From SABY01 sp964612515 (GTDB lineage: Bacteria; Bacteroidota; Bacteroidia; Bacteroidales; 4484-276): DNA of 35,175 nt. The position numbers and the translations under genes are program-made. The notes under the pieces were generated by a model, which searched no databases, was not told the DNA's origin, and saw only the letters and a program-made list of their open reading frames with translations. The DNA is taken from contig CAZTCX010000014.1 of assembly GCA_964612515.1 (NCBI GenBank), positions 1 through 35,175 on the forward strand. Direction: 5' to 3'. Below are positions 17,608 through 24,910 of the stretch, piece after piece. The first letter of the stretch is position 1, and every line of letters begins with the position of its first letter.

Positions 17608-19158
17608 ATGAGCCCAATCTATTTTCAGGATATTGAAGTAAAACTCCCAACAAATTACCATGAGGAGGAGTTGCGTAAGAAAGTAGCTGCCAAAGTGGGT
17701 ATTAAAAATTTCACCTGGGAGCTTTTGCAGCAAAGTCTTGATGCGCGGCACAAGCCAGATGTTTTTTGGCTGGCGCGTGTGCGTATCTTTTCAGAGACGC
17801 GTAAAGGCGAAATTTACGAAACTCCTCCGCAACTCAAAATCTCTTACCAAAAACGGCAACAGCATGTGGTGGTGGTAGGCAGCGGCCCGGCAGGTTTTTT
17901 TGCTGCGTTGGTGCTACAGCAATCCGGGTTTCATGTAACCTTGCTGGAGAAGGGCTCCGAAGCTGGCAAACGTTATCAGTCGATCCTTGATTTTGAGCGG
18001 GGAAAATCAGCTTTCGACAGCCACGCCAATTACTGCCACGGCGAGGGAGGAGCAGGAACTTTTTCGGATGGCAAACTCACTTCCCGAACCAAAGGAATAG
18101 CGCTGGAGAAACAATTCGTTTTTGAAACTTACATCGGTGCCGGTGCTCCGGAAGAAATCCGTTACCTGGCGCGTCCGCACATTGGCAGCGACAACCTGCG
18201 GAAGATTGTGCCGGAGCTGCGCCGGCAATTTCAATCTCTGGGCGGACGCATGATCTTCGACAGCGAAGTGATCGATATCAAAATCACCGGCCGGCGCTGC
18301 ACCGAAGTTATCACCGCGCAGCAATCCTATCCCTGCGATATGCTGCTAATGGCGCCCGGACATTCGTCGTACGGCACTTACAGGATGCTGCACCGCTACG
18401 GAATTGCTTTTCGGCTCAAGCCATTTGCCATTGGTGTTCGCGTGGAACATCCGCAACCGCTCATCAATCTTTCGCAGTGGGGCACGGAGCATTTGCATGG
18501 GCTAAAAGCTGCCGATTATAAACTTACCCACACGGCGTCCAACGGACTGCCGGTCTATTCGTTTTGCATGTGCCCCGGTGGCAAAGTGGTTCCTTCGGCT
18601 CCAGCCGAAATGCAAAACATAGTGAATGGCGTTTCTGATTATGCCCGCAACTCTCCCTTTGCCAACGCTGCCATCGTGGCGGGTTTGCATCCTGATCAGG
18701 TGCCAGGCAACAAAACAATTGACTTCGCCGGAATGCTTGCATGGATGGAACAACTGGAGCAGCGCGTTTTTGATATTACTAAAAGTTATGCTGCGCCAGG
18801 AAACAGGATTGCTGATTTTTTATTGGATAAAACTTCAGCCAGGCTTCCAGCAAATAGCTATCCCTTTGAGGTTTTTCCTTATGATTTCGGTCAGTTGCTT
18901 CCGGCAGCAACTATTGCGGCACTCCGAGAAGGAATGAGCAACTTCAGCCGCAAGATCAAAGGTTTCGAAACAGGCATAATGATAGGAATAGAAACCAAAA
19001 CCAGCGCGCCGGTGCAGGTGCTTCGCGACGAACATCGGCGTTGCGAAGGCTTTGATAATATCTATATTCTGGGCGAAGGCAGTGGCTACGCTGGCGGCAT
19101 TACCAGCTCGGCAGTAGATGGTGTGAAAGCTGCACTGATGATTGCAGGGGTTGGATGA
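17608..19158 (+). CDS. FAD-dependent oxidoreductase, COG2509 family
   Basis: The protein has 516 residues from the ATG at 17608; an in-frame ATG at 17569 would add 13 residues (MFTGLQLIKKNK...) just beyond a repeat. Residues ~1-82 form the small N-terminal domain typical of COG2509 proteins. The dinucleotide-binding motif VVVVGSGPAGFF lies at 87-98, followed by an acidic strand end (LLEKG). CHGEGGAGTFSDGKLTSR near 137 and the C-terminal ILGEGSGYAGGITSSAVDG complete the FAD site. The family is annotated as uncharacterised FAD-dependent dehydrogenase; the substrate is unknown. It is soluble and has no operon partner, being convergent with the barrel gene 17 bp downstream. Upstream lies a repeat and no clear promoter. 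Confidence 0.85.
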   Translation: MSPIYFQDIEVKLPTNYHEEELRKKVAAKVGIKNFTWELLQQSLDARHKPDVFWLARVRIFSETRKGEIYETPPQLKISYQKRQQHVVVVGSGPAGFFAALVLQQSGFHVTLLEKGSEAGKRYQSILDFERGKSAFDSHANYCHGEGGAGTFSDGKLTSRTKGIALEKQFVFETYIGAGAPEEIRYLARPHIGSDNLRKIVPELRRQFQSLGGRMIFDSEVIDIKITGRRCTEVITAQQSYPCDMLLMAPGHSSYGTYRMLHRYGIAFRLKPFAIGVRVEHPQPLINLSQWGTEHLHGLKAADYKLTHTASNGLPVYSFCMCPGGKVVPSAPAEMQNIVNGVSDYARNSPFANAAIVAGLHPDQVPGNKTIDFAGMLAWMEQLEQRVFDITKSYAAPGNRIADFLLDKTSARLPANSYPFEVFPYDFGQLLPAATIAALREGMSNFSRKIKGFETGIMIGIETKTSAPVQVLRDEHRRCEGFDNIYILGEGSGYAGGITSSAVDGVKAALMIAGVG

Positions 19159-19175
19159 GCGCCAAAAGCGGCTGT

Positions 19176-19865
19176 TTAAAACCCTTCCTTTAATCGGCTT
19201 TCGCGTGAGGCTTGCTCATTAAAAACCCAAATCACACGGAAAGAAAGCACCTGGTTGTATTGCTTGCGAATCTTCTCCTGGTCGTCAGGCACATTTTCGT
19301 AGGTACGGGTTCTTATTTTGAAAAGTGAAAACGAGTAGCGTGCGCCAAATTTCAATTGTTTATAGATAGGATACTGAACATCGACCATTGCGGAATATTC
19401 GTCGGTATCGTAGGGGCCATCGTTGAGGGTGGTGGTGGCAATGCGCACGTTGTCTTCATATTCTTTTACGCCCACAAGCCGGCCATAGGAAAAACCCGCT
19501 CCGGCTGAAAGTCCGGATTTATCACGAAAATGAACAAGCACGGGCACCTCCAAATAGTTGAGCTGGAGTTTGTATTGGTTGTAGTCGTGCTCATAGCGGT
19601 AGTCCATGCCGCGTCCGCCTTCGCGATGGAAGGCGCCTTTCTGGCTGTAAATGGCTTCAACGGTGAGCGACCATTTTTCGGTAAAAGGGACGATGGCTGC
19701 TGCGCCTGCATTCAAACCGAACTTATGAAAACCAAACACGTCGTCGCCCTGCACATTGGTGGTATTGAATCCGGCAATAACGGCACCCATAATTCGCTGC
19801 GCGTGCAGATTCGAAATAAATCCTACAAAAACAATTATGCTGATGGACAGAAAAAATCGCTTCAT
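19176..19865 (-). CDS. PorT-like outer-membrane beta-barrel protein
   Basis: A 229-residue protein with a signal peptide (MKRFFLSISIIVFVGFISNLHAQ) followed by alternating hydrophobic and polar beta strands, as in the PF13568 outer-membrane beta-barrel family common in Bacteroidota. Recognisable strands include GAVIAGFNTTNVQG, WSLTVEAIYSQKG and LNYLEVPVLVHF. The predicted barrel has about eight strands. The function of this family is mostly unknown; the name PorT-like refers to fold and not to a demonstrated part in type IX secretion. The last residues (SRESRLKEGF) do not form the usual terminal barrel strand, which ends at about FRVIWVF. ATG start at 19865, 158 bp from the stop of the histidine kinase. 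Confidence 0.82.
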   Translation of the reverse strand: MKRFFLSISIIVFVGFISNLHAQRIMGAVIAGFNTTNVQGDDVFGFHKFGLNAGAAAIVPFTEKWSLTVEAIYSQKGAFHREGGRGMDYRYEHDYNQYKLQLNYLEVPVLVHFRDKSGLSAGAGFSYGRLVGVKEYEDNVRIATTTLNDGPYDTDEYSAMVDVQYPIYKQLKFGARYSFSLFKIRTRTYENVPDDQEKIRKQYNQVLSFRVIWVFNEQASRESRLKEGF

Positions 19866-20023
19866 GTGATAATTTTAGCTTTGGCTTTTTATAACGAAGC
19901 CCCACGGCAGAAAGTACAACAACGGCTTTTTATTGATGACGTCACTGCTGCCATACCGTGCTCACTTTGCTTTTTGGTTTTTTGTTTTAAATGTATCGGC
20001 TTTATCGGCAGCATTCAGTTATC

Positions 20024-21874
20024 CTAAGTCAGATCAGGCATCAGCAGCTCCAATTGGTCCGTCAGTTTTTCAAATTCTGTAAAGCAGATATTAATCTGAT
20101 TCCGGTTATCCATTTGCAAGCTTTTGGTGATAACGTCACAAAAATTCTGAAGTGGAATGATGTTATGCGTGATTGCAGTTTGTTGCAATGTTCCGATAAA
20201 CGACTGGATAAGTTCTGCAGAAGTATGCTTGTAGCAATTTTTAAACTGTGGAATTATCCATTGATGAAAATCGCGATACAACTGCTGGTTGCCGTTTATG
20301 TGTTGAAATGTTTCGCTGAAGCTACACACACAGTTTTGAAAGCAAACCTGATGATTGAGCACCGAATTCAGGGTAAAGTAAAAAGCACTTCCTTTTCCCG
20401 GCGTGCTCTCCGCCCAGATATTTCCGCCATTGCGCTCCACAAACTCGCGGCATAGAATCAGACCCAGGCCTGTACCTCTCTCCTGCTGCGTGCCCACGGT
20501 AGAATAGGTACTTTCCGGATCGAAAAGCCATGGCAACTGATCAGCCGGTATGCCCACACCGGTATCCGTCACACTTATAATCGTTTGCAGTGGATCGCTT
20601 TGCACAGCCGATAGCATGATGGAGCCGTTTTCGGGTGTAAATTTTATAGCATTACTCACCAGGTTGCGCAGAATGGTACTGGTCATCTCATTGTCGGCGG
20701 TAACCTCCATGTTGTCGTCGGATAAAGTGAATTCGATGGAGATATTTTTGGCTTGCGCCGAAAAGCGCTGCACGTCTGTTACATCTTCAAAAAGCTGCGC
20801 CACCAGCAGCACTTCGGGACGGAAAGCGATTTTGCCTGAATTGGCGCGCGACCATATCAGCAGGTTGTCGAGCAGCGCAAACGACTGCCGCGTACTATTA
20901 TACAAGGTGCGGATGATGCGCCTGCGCTCCTCCGGCGAATAGGGGCTCTCCTCTTCGAGCAACGTTTCGAGAAATCCCAATTGTGCATTGTAGGGGCTGC
21001 GCAAATCGTGCGCGATGATGGAGAAAAGTTTATCCTTGGTAGCATTGAGCTCACGCAATTGCTTTTCTGTATTCCTTTGCTTTGTAATGTTCTGATGCGT
21101 ACCCACCATGCGCACCGGCTCACCCGCTTCATCGTAGTCGGTCACCATGCCGCTCCCCAGCATGTACAACCATTCGCCCGATTTTGCTTTCATCCGGAAA
21201 GCACAGCGATAAAACGGTTTACGACCCTGTAAATAATCTTCCAGCGCCGACTGTATTAATGGGAAATCATCAGCGTGCACCAAATTCTTCCAGCTTGCAA
21301 GCTCTGGTTTCAGCTCCTCCATTCTGTAGCCCAACATATCGGTCCAATACGCATCGAACACCATTTCATCGGTTTTCATATCCCAATCCCACAAGCCTGC
21401 TTTTGTACTTTGCAAGGCCAATATCAGACGTTTTTCGCTCATATTGTGTGCGTTGGTGATGGCTTTGCGCTTGGTAATGTCAGAAACTACACTAAAAACC
21501 TTACCATTGCTACAGCGTATGCTCACCTCTGCCCAAAAGAGGCTTTCATCTTTTCGCCGGCATTCCATTTCCAGCGGCGCAGGGTCGTTGTCGTCTATTT
21601 TTTTATTAATAAAATCTTCGATCTCCGCCGCCTTATCAATGTTTAGAAAATCTCCAATCCTCATTCCAACAGGTTCCTGATTGTTATAACCAAACATCCA
21701 TGCGGCCTGTGGATTTATAAATTTTAAAATTCCATTTTCAGCAAGATACATCCCAGCCTGGACGTTTTCGACAAGCTCATGGTATTGCTCCCCGCTCTCC
21801 GCGAGTGGCGGAGGAGCCAGATCAGCCATTTGCAATCCGGCTCTTCGACTGCGATGGGTGTTAATTTTTGACAT
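20024..21874 (-). CDS. Cytosolic PAS-PAS histidine kinase with HPt-like tail
   Basis: A 616-residue sensor kinase without transmembrane segments. PAS1 (~30-135, ends SDITKRK), PAS2 with PAC (~148-266, ends HQNITKQR), HisKA with the phospho-accepting H289 in FSIIAHDLRSP, and HATPase_c with N404/N408 (LRNLVSNAIKFTP), DTGVGIP at 437-443 and GTGLGL at 467-472. All kinase motifs are intact. Residues ~520-612 form an extra helical tail whose spacing resembles an HPt domain but has Gly561 where the phospho-His should be. The second PAS, with LWDWDMKTDE, resembles heme- or flavin-free PAS folds; the ligand is unknown. No response regulator is adjacent, so this is an orphan kinase. ATG at 21874. Confidence 0.9.
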   Translation of the reverse strand: MSKINTHRSRRAGLQMADLAPPPLAESGEQYHELVENVQAGMYLAENGILKFINPQAAWMFGYNNQEPVGMRIGDFLNIDKAAEIEDFINKKIDDNDPAPLEMECRRKDESLFWAEVSIRCSNGKVFSVVSDITKRKAITNAHNMSEKRLILALQSTKAGLWDWDMKTDEMVFDAYWTDMLGYRMEELKPELASWKNLVHADDFPLIQSALEDYLQGRKPFYRCAFRMKAKSGEWLYMLGSGMVTDYDEAGEPVRMVGTHQNITKQRNTEKQLRELNATKDKLFSIIAHDLRSPYNAQLGFLETLLEEESPYSPEERRRIIRTLYNSTRQSFALLDNLLIWSRANSGKIAFRPEVLLVAQLFEDVTDVQRFSAQAKNISIEFTLSDDNMEVTADNEMTSTILRNLVSNAIKFTPENGSIMLSAVQSDPLQTIISVTDTGVGIPADQLPWLFDPESTYSTVGTQQERGTGLGLILCREFVERNGGNIWAESTPGKGSAFYFTLNSVLNHQVCFQNCVCSFSETFQHINGNQQLYRDFHQWIIPQFKNCYKHTSAELIQSFIGTLQQTAITHNIIPLQNFCDVITKSLQMDNRNQINICFTEFEKLTDQLELLMPDLT

Positions 21875-21969
21875 GTTGCTCTAGAATTTCTGGGGTTAAT
21901 AAAGTGTTAAAAATAGTTAATCTTTATCACCTGCAACATTTCTCCTTCTTTTTTAACAAAATAATTTTT

Positions 21970-23025
21970 CTATCGCCGGATCAACAGGTCTAAATAAACC
22001 GGCAGATGGTCGCTGAATCCACCCTGATACTTAAAGCCGAGGTAGGTGCGATAAGGTTTGTAACCCAGGTAGGTAGCATCGGGCTCGAGCAGGAAGCCTG
22101 CATGAAAAACATGTGCGCGCTGTTGTTTAATATGTGTCGGCATGCTGTCGGCCAGCAAAATCCCCGTCACCACCAACTGATCGAAATGATTCCAGCTTTC
22201 GCGATATTTCAACGAGCCGTAAGGCCATTCAGGATCGGGAACCAGCATCAGGTTATAAAGCGCAACGGGATCGGCGGGTTGCTCTGGCTTTTTTGCCTGC
22301 AGCACTTTGGTCATACTTTCGTCGGTAGGATCATCATTAAAATCGCCCATGATAATAATGGCGGGCGAAGCCACGGCTGCTTTCAACGAATCGACCTGAC
22401 GAAGCAGCAAAGCGGCGGCATCGTTGCGCCGGCGGACCGTGTTCATGTAGCCGCCATAACGCGACGGCCAGTGATTGACGAAGATGTGGAGCATTTCCCG
22501 TCCCATGGCAAGCCCTTTCACATAAAGGATGTCGCGGGTGCGGTAGTTAGTGTCGTCGGCAAAGGTGAGCGCGATGGCACTGTCAGCGAAAGGCATAAAA
22601 AGATCCGCGCGATAAAGCAATGCCACATCAATTCCGCGCCGGTCTGGTGATTCGTGATGAACGATGCGGTAATCATAGTTTTTTAGAGGCGTTTCATAAA
22701 TCAGCTTCTGCAGCACGCGCAGGTTTTCTATTTCACTCAGTCCGATGATGGCCGGCGGATCGTATTCGCCCACGGCCATGATCACTTTGTAAATCTTGTT
22801 GATCTTGTCGTACATGCGTTTGTTGGTCCAACGACGCTCGCCGCCTGGCGTAAACTCCTCGTCATTGTGCTGCGGATCGTCGAGTGGATCGAAAAGGTTT
22901 TCGACGTTGTAAAACATGATGCGGTAGCGCACCTCGTCAACTGCCGCACCTGATTGTGCCGAAACAAATAAATTCGACATCAGAAGCCACACGAATACCG
23001 CAAACCTCACGTTAGCCTTTTTCAT
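21970..23025 (-). CDS. Secreted endonuclease/exonuclease/phosphatase (EEP) family protein
   Basis: With the ATG at 23025 the protein has 351 residues and a clear signal peptide (MKKANVRFAVFVWLLMSNLF, cut near SAQ24). A TTG at 23094 would put 23 residues before it and overlap the divergent gene, so it is rejected. EEP catalytic residues are visible: N40 in FYNVENLFD, E98 in GLSEIEN, D133 in RRGIDVALLYR, H185 in NHWPSR, D228/N230 in MGDFNDDP, and D339-H340 in SDHLP. This Mg-dependent fold cleaves DNA, RNA or phosphoesters. The secreted Bacteroidota members with NVENLFD are usually annotated as nucleases or phosphatases; the exact substrate is unknown. A candidate -7 element lies at 23055-23062. 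Confidence 0.88.
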   Translation of the reverse strand: MKKANVRFAVFVWLLMSNLFVSAQSGAAVDEVRYRIMFYNVENLFDPLDDPQHNDEEFTPGGERRWTNKRMYDKINKIYKVIMAVGEYDPPAIIGLSEIENLRVLQKLIYETPLKNYDYRIVHHESPDRRGIDVALLYRADLFMPFADSAIALTFADDTNYRTRDILYVKGLAMGREMLHIFVNHWPSRYGGYMNTVRRRNDAAALLLRQVDSLKAAVASPAIIIMGDFNDDPTDESMTKVLQAKKPEQPADPVALYNLMLVPDPEWPYGSLKYRESWNHFDQLVVTGILLADSMPTHIKQQRAHVFHAGFLLEPDATYLGYKPYRTYLGFKYQGGFSDHLPVYLDLLIRR

Positions 23026-23054
23026 TTGACTTTGTTTAAGATTTTTTTGATTTT

Positions 23055-23062
23055 CAAATTTA
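23055..23062 (-). promoter_or_regulatory. Candidate -7 element for the EEP gene
   Basis: The minus strand reads TAAATTTG (TAnnTTTG), ending 29 nt before the ATG at 23025, in the 53-bp space between the EEP and DUF2905 genes. No good -33 TTTG at 19-21 nt. Confidence 0.4.
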
Positions 23063-23078
23063 GATAAAAACCAACACG

Positions 23079-23300
23079 TTGCCGCCATTAGCAAAAATAT
23101 TAATCATCGTTGGGCTACTATTGATAGCAATCGGCGTGGTGGTTTGGCTTGTGCAGGGTCATCTCAGTTGGCTGGGGCGGCTGCCGGGCGACATCCGTGT
23201 GGAGCGTCCGGGCATGAAGTTTTATTTTCCCATCACCACCATGATTCTCGCCAGCGTGCTGCTAAGCATTTTGCTGTGGGTCATCAGAAGATTCTTTTAA
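23079..23300 (+). CDS. DUF2905 family small membrane protein, TTG start
   Basis: A 73-residue protein with two hydrophobic helices, ~4-25 (AKILIIVGLLLIAIGVVVWL) and ~50-70, joined by the loop LGRLPGDIRVERPGMKFYFP. GRLPGDI and the FYFPI motif before the second helix are the hallmarks of DUF2905, whose function is unknown. No ATG or GTG lies in frame at the N terminus, and an in-frame TAG at 23061-23063 closes the upstream side, so TTG at 23079 is the best start. The stop codon is 3 bp from the ATG of dinB, so the two are translationally close and likely in one operon. It faces the EEP gene with 53 bp between. Confidence 0.82.
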   Translation: MPPLAKILIIVGLLLIAIGVVVWLVQGHLSWLGRLPGDIRVERPGMKFYFPITTMILASVLLSILLWVIRRFF

Positions 23301-23303
23301 AGC

Positions 23304-24407
23304 ATGGCAAACAACCCCGACCATCCGCTCGAAAGCTCTCCCTGGCGCAAGATCATCCACATCGACATGGATGCTTTTTATGCTTCCGTGGAGCAGCGCG
23401 ACAATCCGTCATTACGCGGCAAACCAGTGGCGGTGGGTGGAAGCCGGCAGCGCGGCGTAGTGGCAGCAGCCAGCTATGAATCGCGGCGCTTTGGCGTGCA
23501 CTCGGCCATGCCATCGATTACTGCAGCCCGAAAATGCCCGGGACTGATCTTTGTAAAACCGCGCTTTGATGTCTATCGTCAGGTGTCGGAACAGATTCGT
23601 GAAATATTTTATGAATATACTGATCTGGTGGAGCCACTTTCGCTCGACGAAGCTTACCTGGACGTGACGCACAACAAACAGTCGGTGCCGCTCGCTACCG
23701 AGATTGCCCGCAAAATCAGAACGGAAATCAAACAGGAGCTCCATCTCACCGCCTCCGCTGGTATTTCCTATAATAAATTCCTGGCAAAGATTGCTTCCGA
23801 CTACCAGAAGCCCGACGGGCAATTTCTTATCCACCCACAGCATGCGCTTGCCTTTATTGACAAACTGCCCATTCACAAATTTTTTGGCATTGGCAAAGTT
23901 ACCGCAGGGCGGATGTTGCAACGTGGCATCAGCAATGGCGCGGAATTACGCTGCCATGAGCTGGTCGATCTGGTAAAATGGTTCGGCAAGTCGGGTATTT
24001 ATTATTACCACATCTCCCGCGGCCACGACGACCGCGAGGTAACCCCCGACCGCGAACGCAAAAGTATCAGCACCGAGAGCACCTTCGACACCGACCTCAT
24101 CGGGTCGGAAGAAATCCACGAACACGTGCTTGAGATTGCCGAAGAGCTGATGGAGCGCATGCAGAAAAAGAATATCTGCGGGCGCACCCTCACGCTCAAA
24201 GTCAAGTACGCCGACTTTCGGCAAATCACACGAAGTCGCAGTCTGCCGCAATGCATCCGCGATGACAAAACGTTCTTGCAATTAGCCCGCGAACTTACGA
24301 TCGAGATTTTACCCACGCCACTTGGCATCCGTCTGCTCGGTCTGGGCATCTCCAATCTCGACACAGCTATAGCCGCTACCGGAGTTCAGCTTACGCTGGA
24401 TTTTTGA
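23304..24407 (+). CDS. dinB: DNA polymerase IV (Y family, lesion bypass)
   Basis: A 367-residue error-prone Y-family polymerase that copies across damaged bases. Catalytic metal ligands are D21 (HIDMDAFYASVE) and D115-E116 (LSLDEAYLDV), corresponding to D8 and D103/E104 of E. coli DinB; Y26 is at the steric-gate position. KPVAVGG and GVVAAASYESRRFGV follow as in the family, then the helix-hairpin-helix thumb (HKFFGIGKVTAGRM) and the little finger. The C terminus, GVQLTLDF, is a good beta-clamp-binding motif. An N-terminal extension of ~13 residues precedes the usual start. It is the second gene after DUF2905. No LexA-type operator was recognised. Confidence 0.95.
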   Translation: MANNPDHPLESSPWRKIIHIDMDAFYASVEQRDNPSLRGKPVAVGGSRQRGVVAAASYESRRFGVHSAMPSITAARKCPGLIFVKPRFDVYRQVSEQIREIFYEYTDLVEPLSLDEAYLDVTHNKQSVPLATEIARKIRTEIKQELHLTASAGISYNKFLAKIASDYQKPDGQFLIHPQHALAFIDKLPIHKFFGIGKVTAGRMLQRGISNGAELRCHELVDLVKWFGKSGIYYYHISRGHDDREVTPDRERKSISTESTFDTDLIGSEEIHEHVLEIAEELMERMQKKNICGRTLTLKVKYADFRQITRSRSLPQCIRDDKTFLQLARELTIEILPTPLGIRLLGLGISNLDTAIAATGVQLTLDF

Positions 24408-24680
24408 AGACGCGGGACGCGAAGAGCAGGGCGCATGGCGCGGGGAGCAAGGAGAATAGGGTGTGTCCAAACGAGCACGAAACTTTTTTCATTAAGTATT
24501 CCGAGTCCTTTAGTGGTTACGGTGGTTGAGCTTGTCGAAACCAGCCTGTCGAAACCAGCTTGTCGAAACCAGCTTGTCGAATCCCCGTTCAGCTTAGGCT
24601 GCACCTAAGCTGCCTTTATTTCCGCAGGCTTTGCCTGCTTCCTATTCCACATCACGCTAAACCACCACCTGGAAAAAAAT
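24408..24680. repeat. Repeat-rich non-coding gap with four 14-bp tandem repeats
   Basis: Between dinB and the REP pair there is no credible gene. The first ~45 bp hold a GCGCATGGCGCGG-type sequence, related to those at ~26400-26440 and ~27235-27285. From 24531 to 24586 a 14-bp unit, CTTGTCGAAACCAG, occurs four times in tandem; the second copy has one change and the last is degenerate. It is preceded by GGTTGAG, as in the widespread GGTTGAGCTTGTCGAAACC intergenic repeats of bacteria. Confidence 0.65.
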
Positions 24681-24681
24681 T

Positions 24682-24772
24682 GATGTCGCCCCCGTTGGGG
24701 CTTTGTTGCATTGGATTTTCTATTTTACCCGAGGCAATGCCCCAAACTGGTGATGGCGCCCCGTTGGGGCTG
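24682..24772. repeat. CCCCGTTGGGG repeat pair, diverged copy of the 31-kb array unit
   Basis: Two short palindromes of the form GCCCC-GTT-GGGGC, at ~24688-24702 and ~24757-24771, are separated by ~55 bp that include a GGCAATGCCCC segment. The same pair-plus-spacer plan occurs three times between 30822 and 31753, where the spacer reads TATTTTATTCCCGGGGC. This lone copy is clearly older. A related GCGCTGGGGCTGAAATCC fragment follows at ~24813. Confidence 0.7.
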
Positions 24773-24834
24773 GAAAGGTAATTTTTTCCGAGGCCATCAA
24801 ACACATTTTGTCAGCGCTGGGGCTGAAATCCAGT

Positions 24835-24875
24835 TATAAAAAACCCCGGCCAACTTACATCGTTGGCCGGGGTTT
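24835..24875 (-). terminator. Rho-independent terminator of lpdA
   Basis: Perfect 14-bp arms AAACCCCGGCCAAC (24841-24854) and GTTGGCCGGGGTTT (24862-24875) with a 7-nt loop. Read on the minus strand, the stem runs into a T tract (complement of the A's at 24838-24843). It lies 35 bp past the lpdA stop. Confidence 0.9.
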
Positions 24876-24910
24876 CAGGAAAAATTATTTTAAAAAAGCT
24901 GATGCAGCGG

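Noticed and set aside
24570..24590. tRNA-like T-arm sequence (TGTCGAATCCCC)
   Set aside because: It is the degenerate last unit of the 14-bp tandem repeat; no acceptor, D or anticodon stem can be formed around it.
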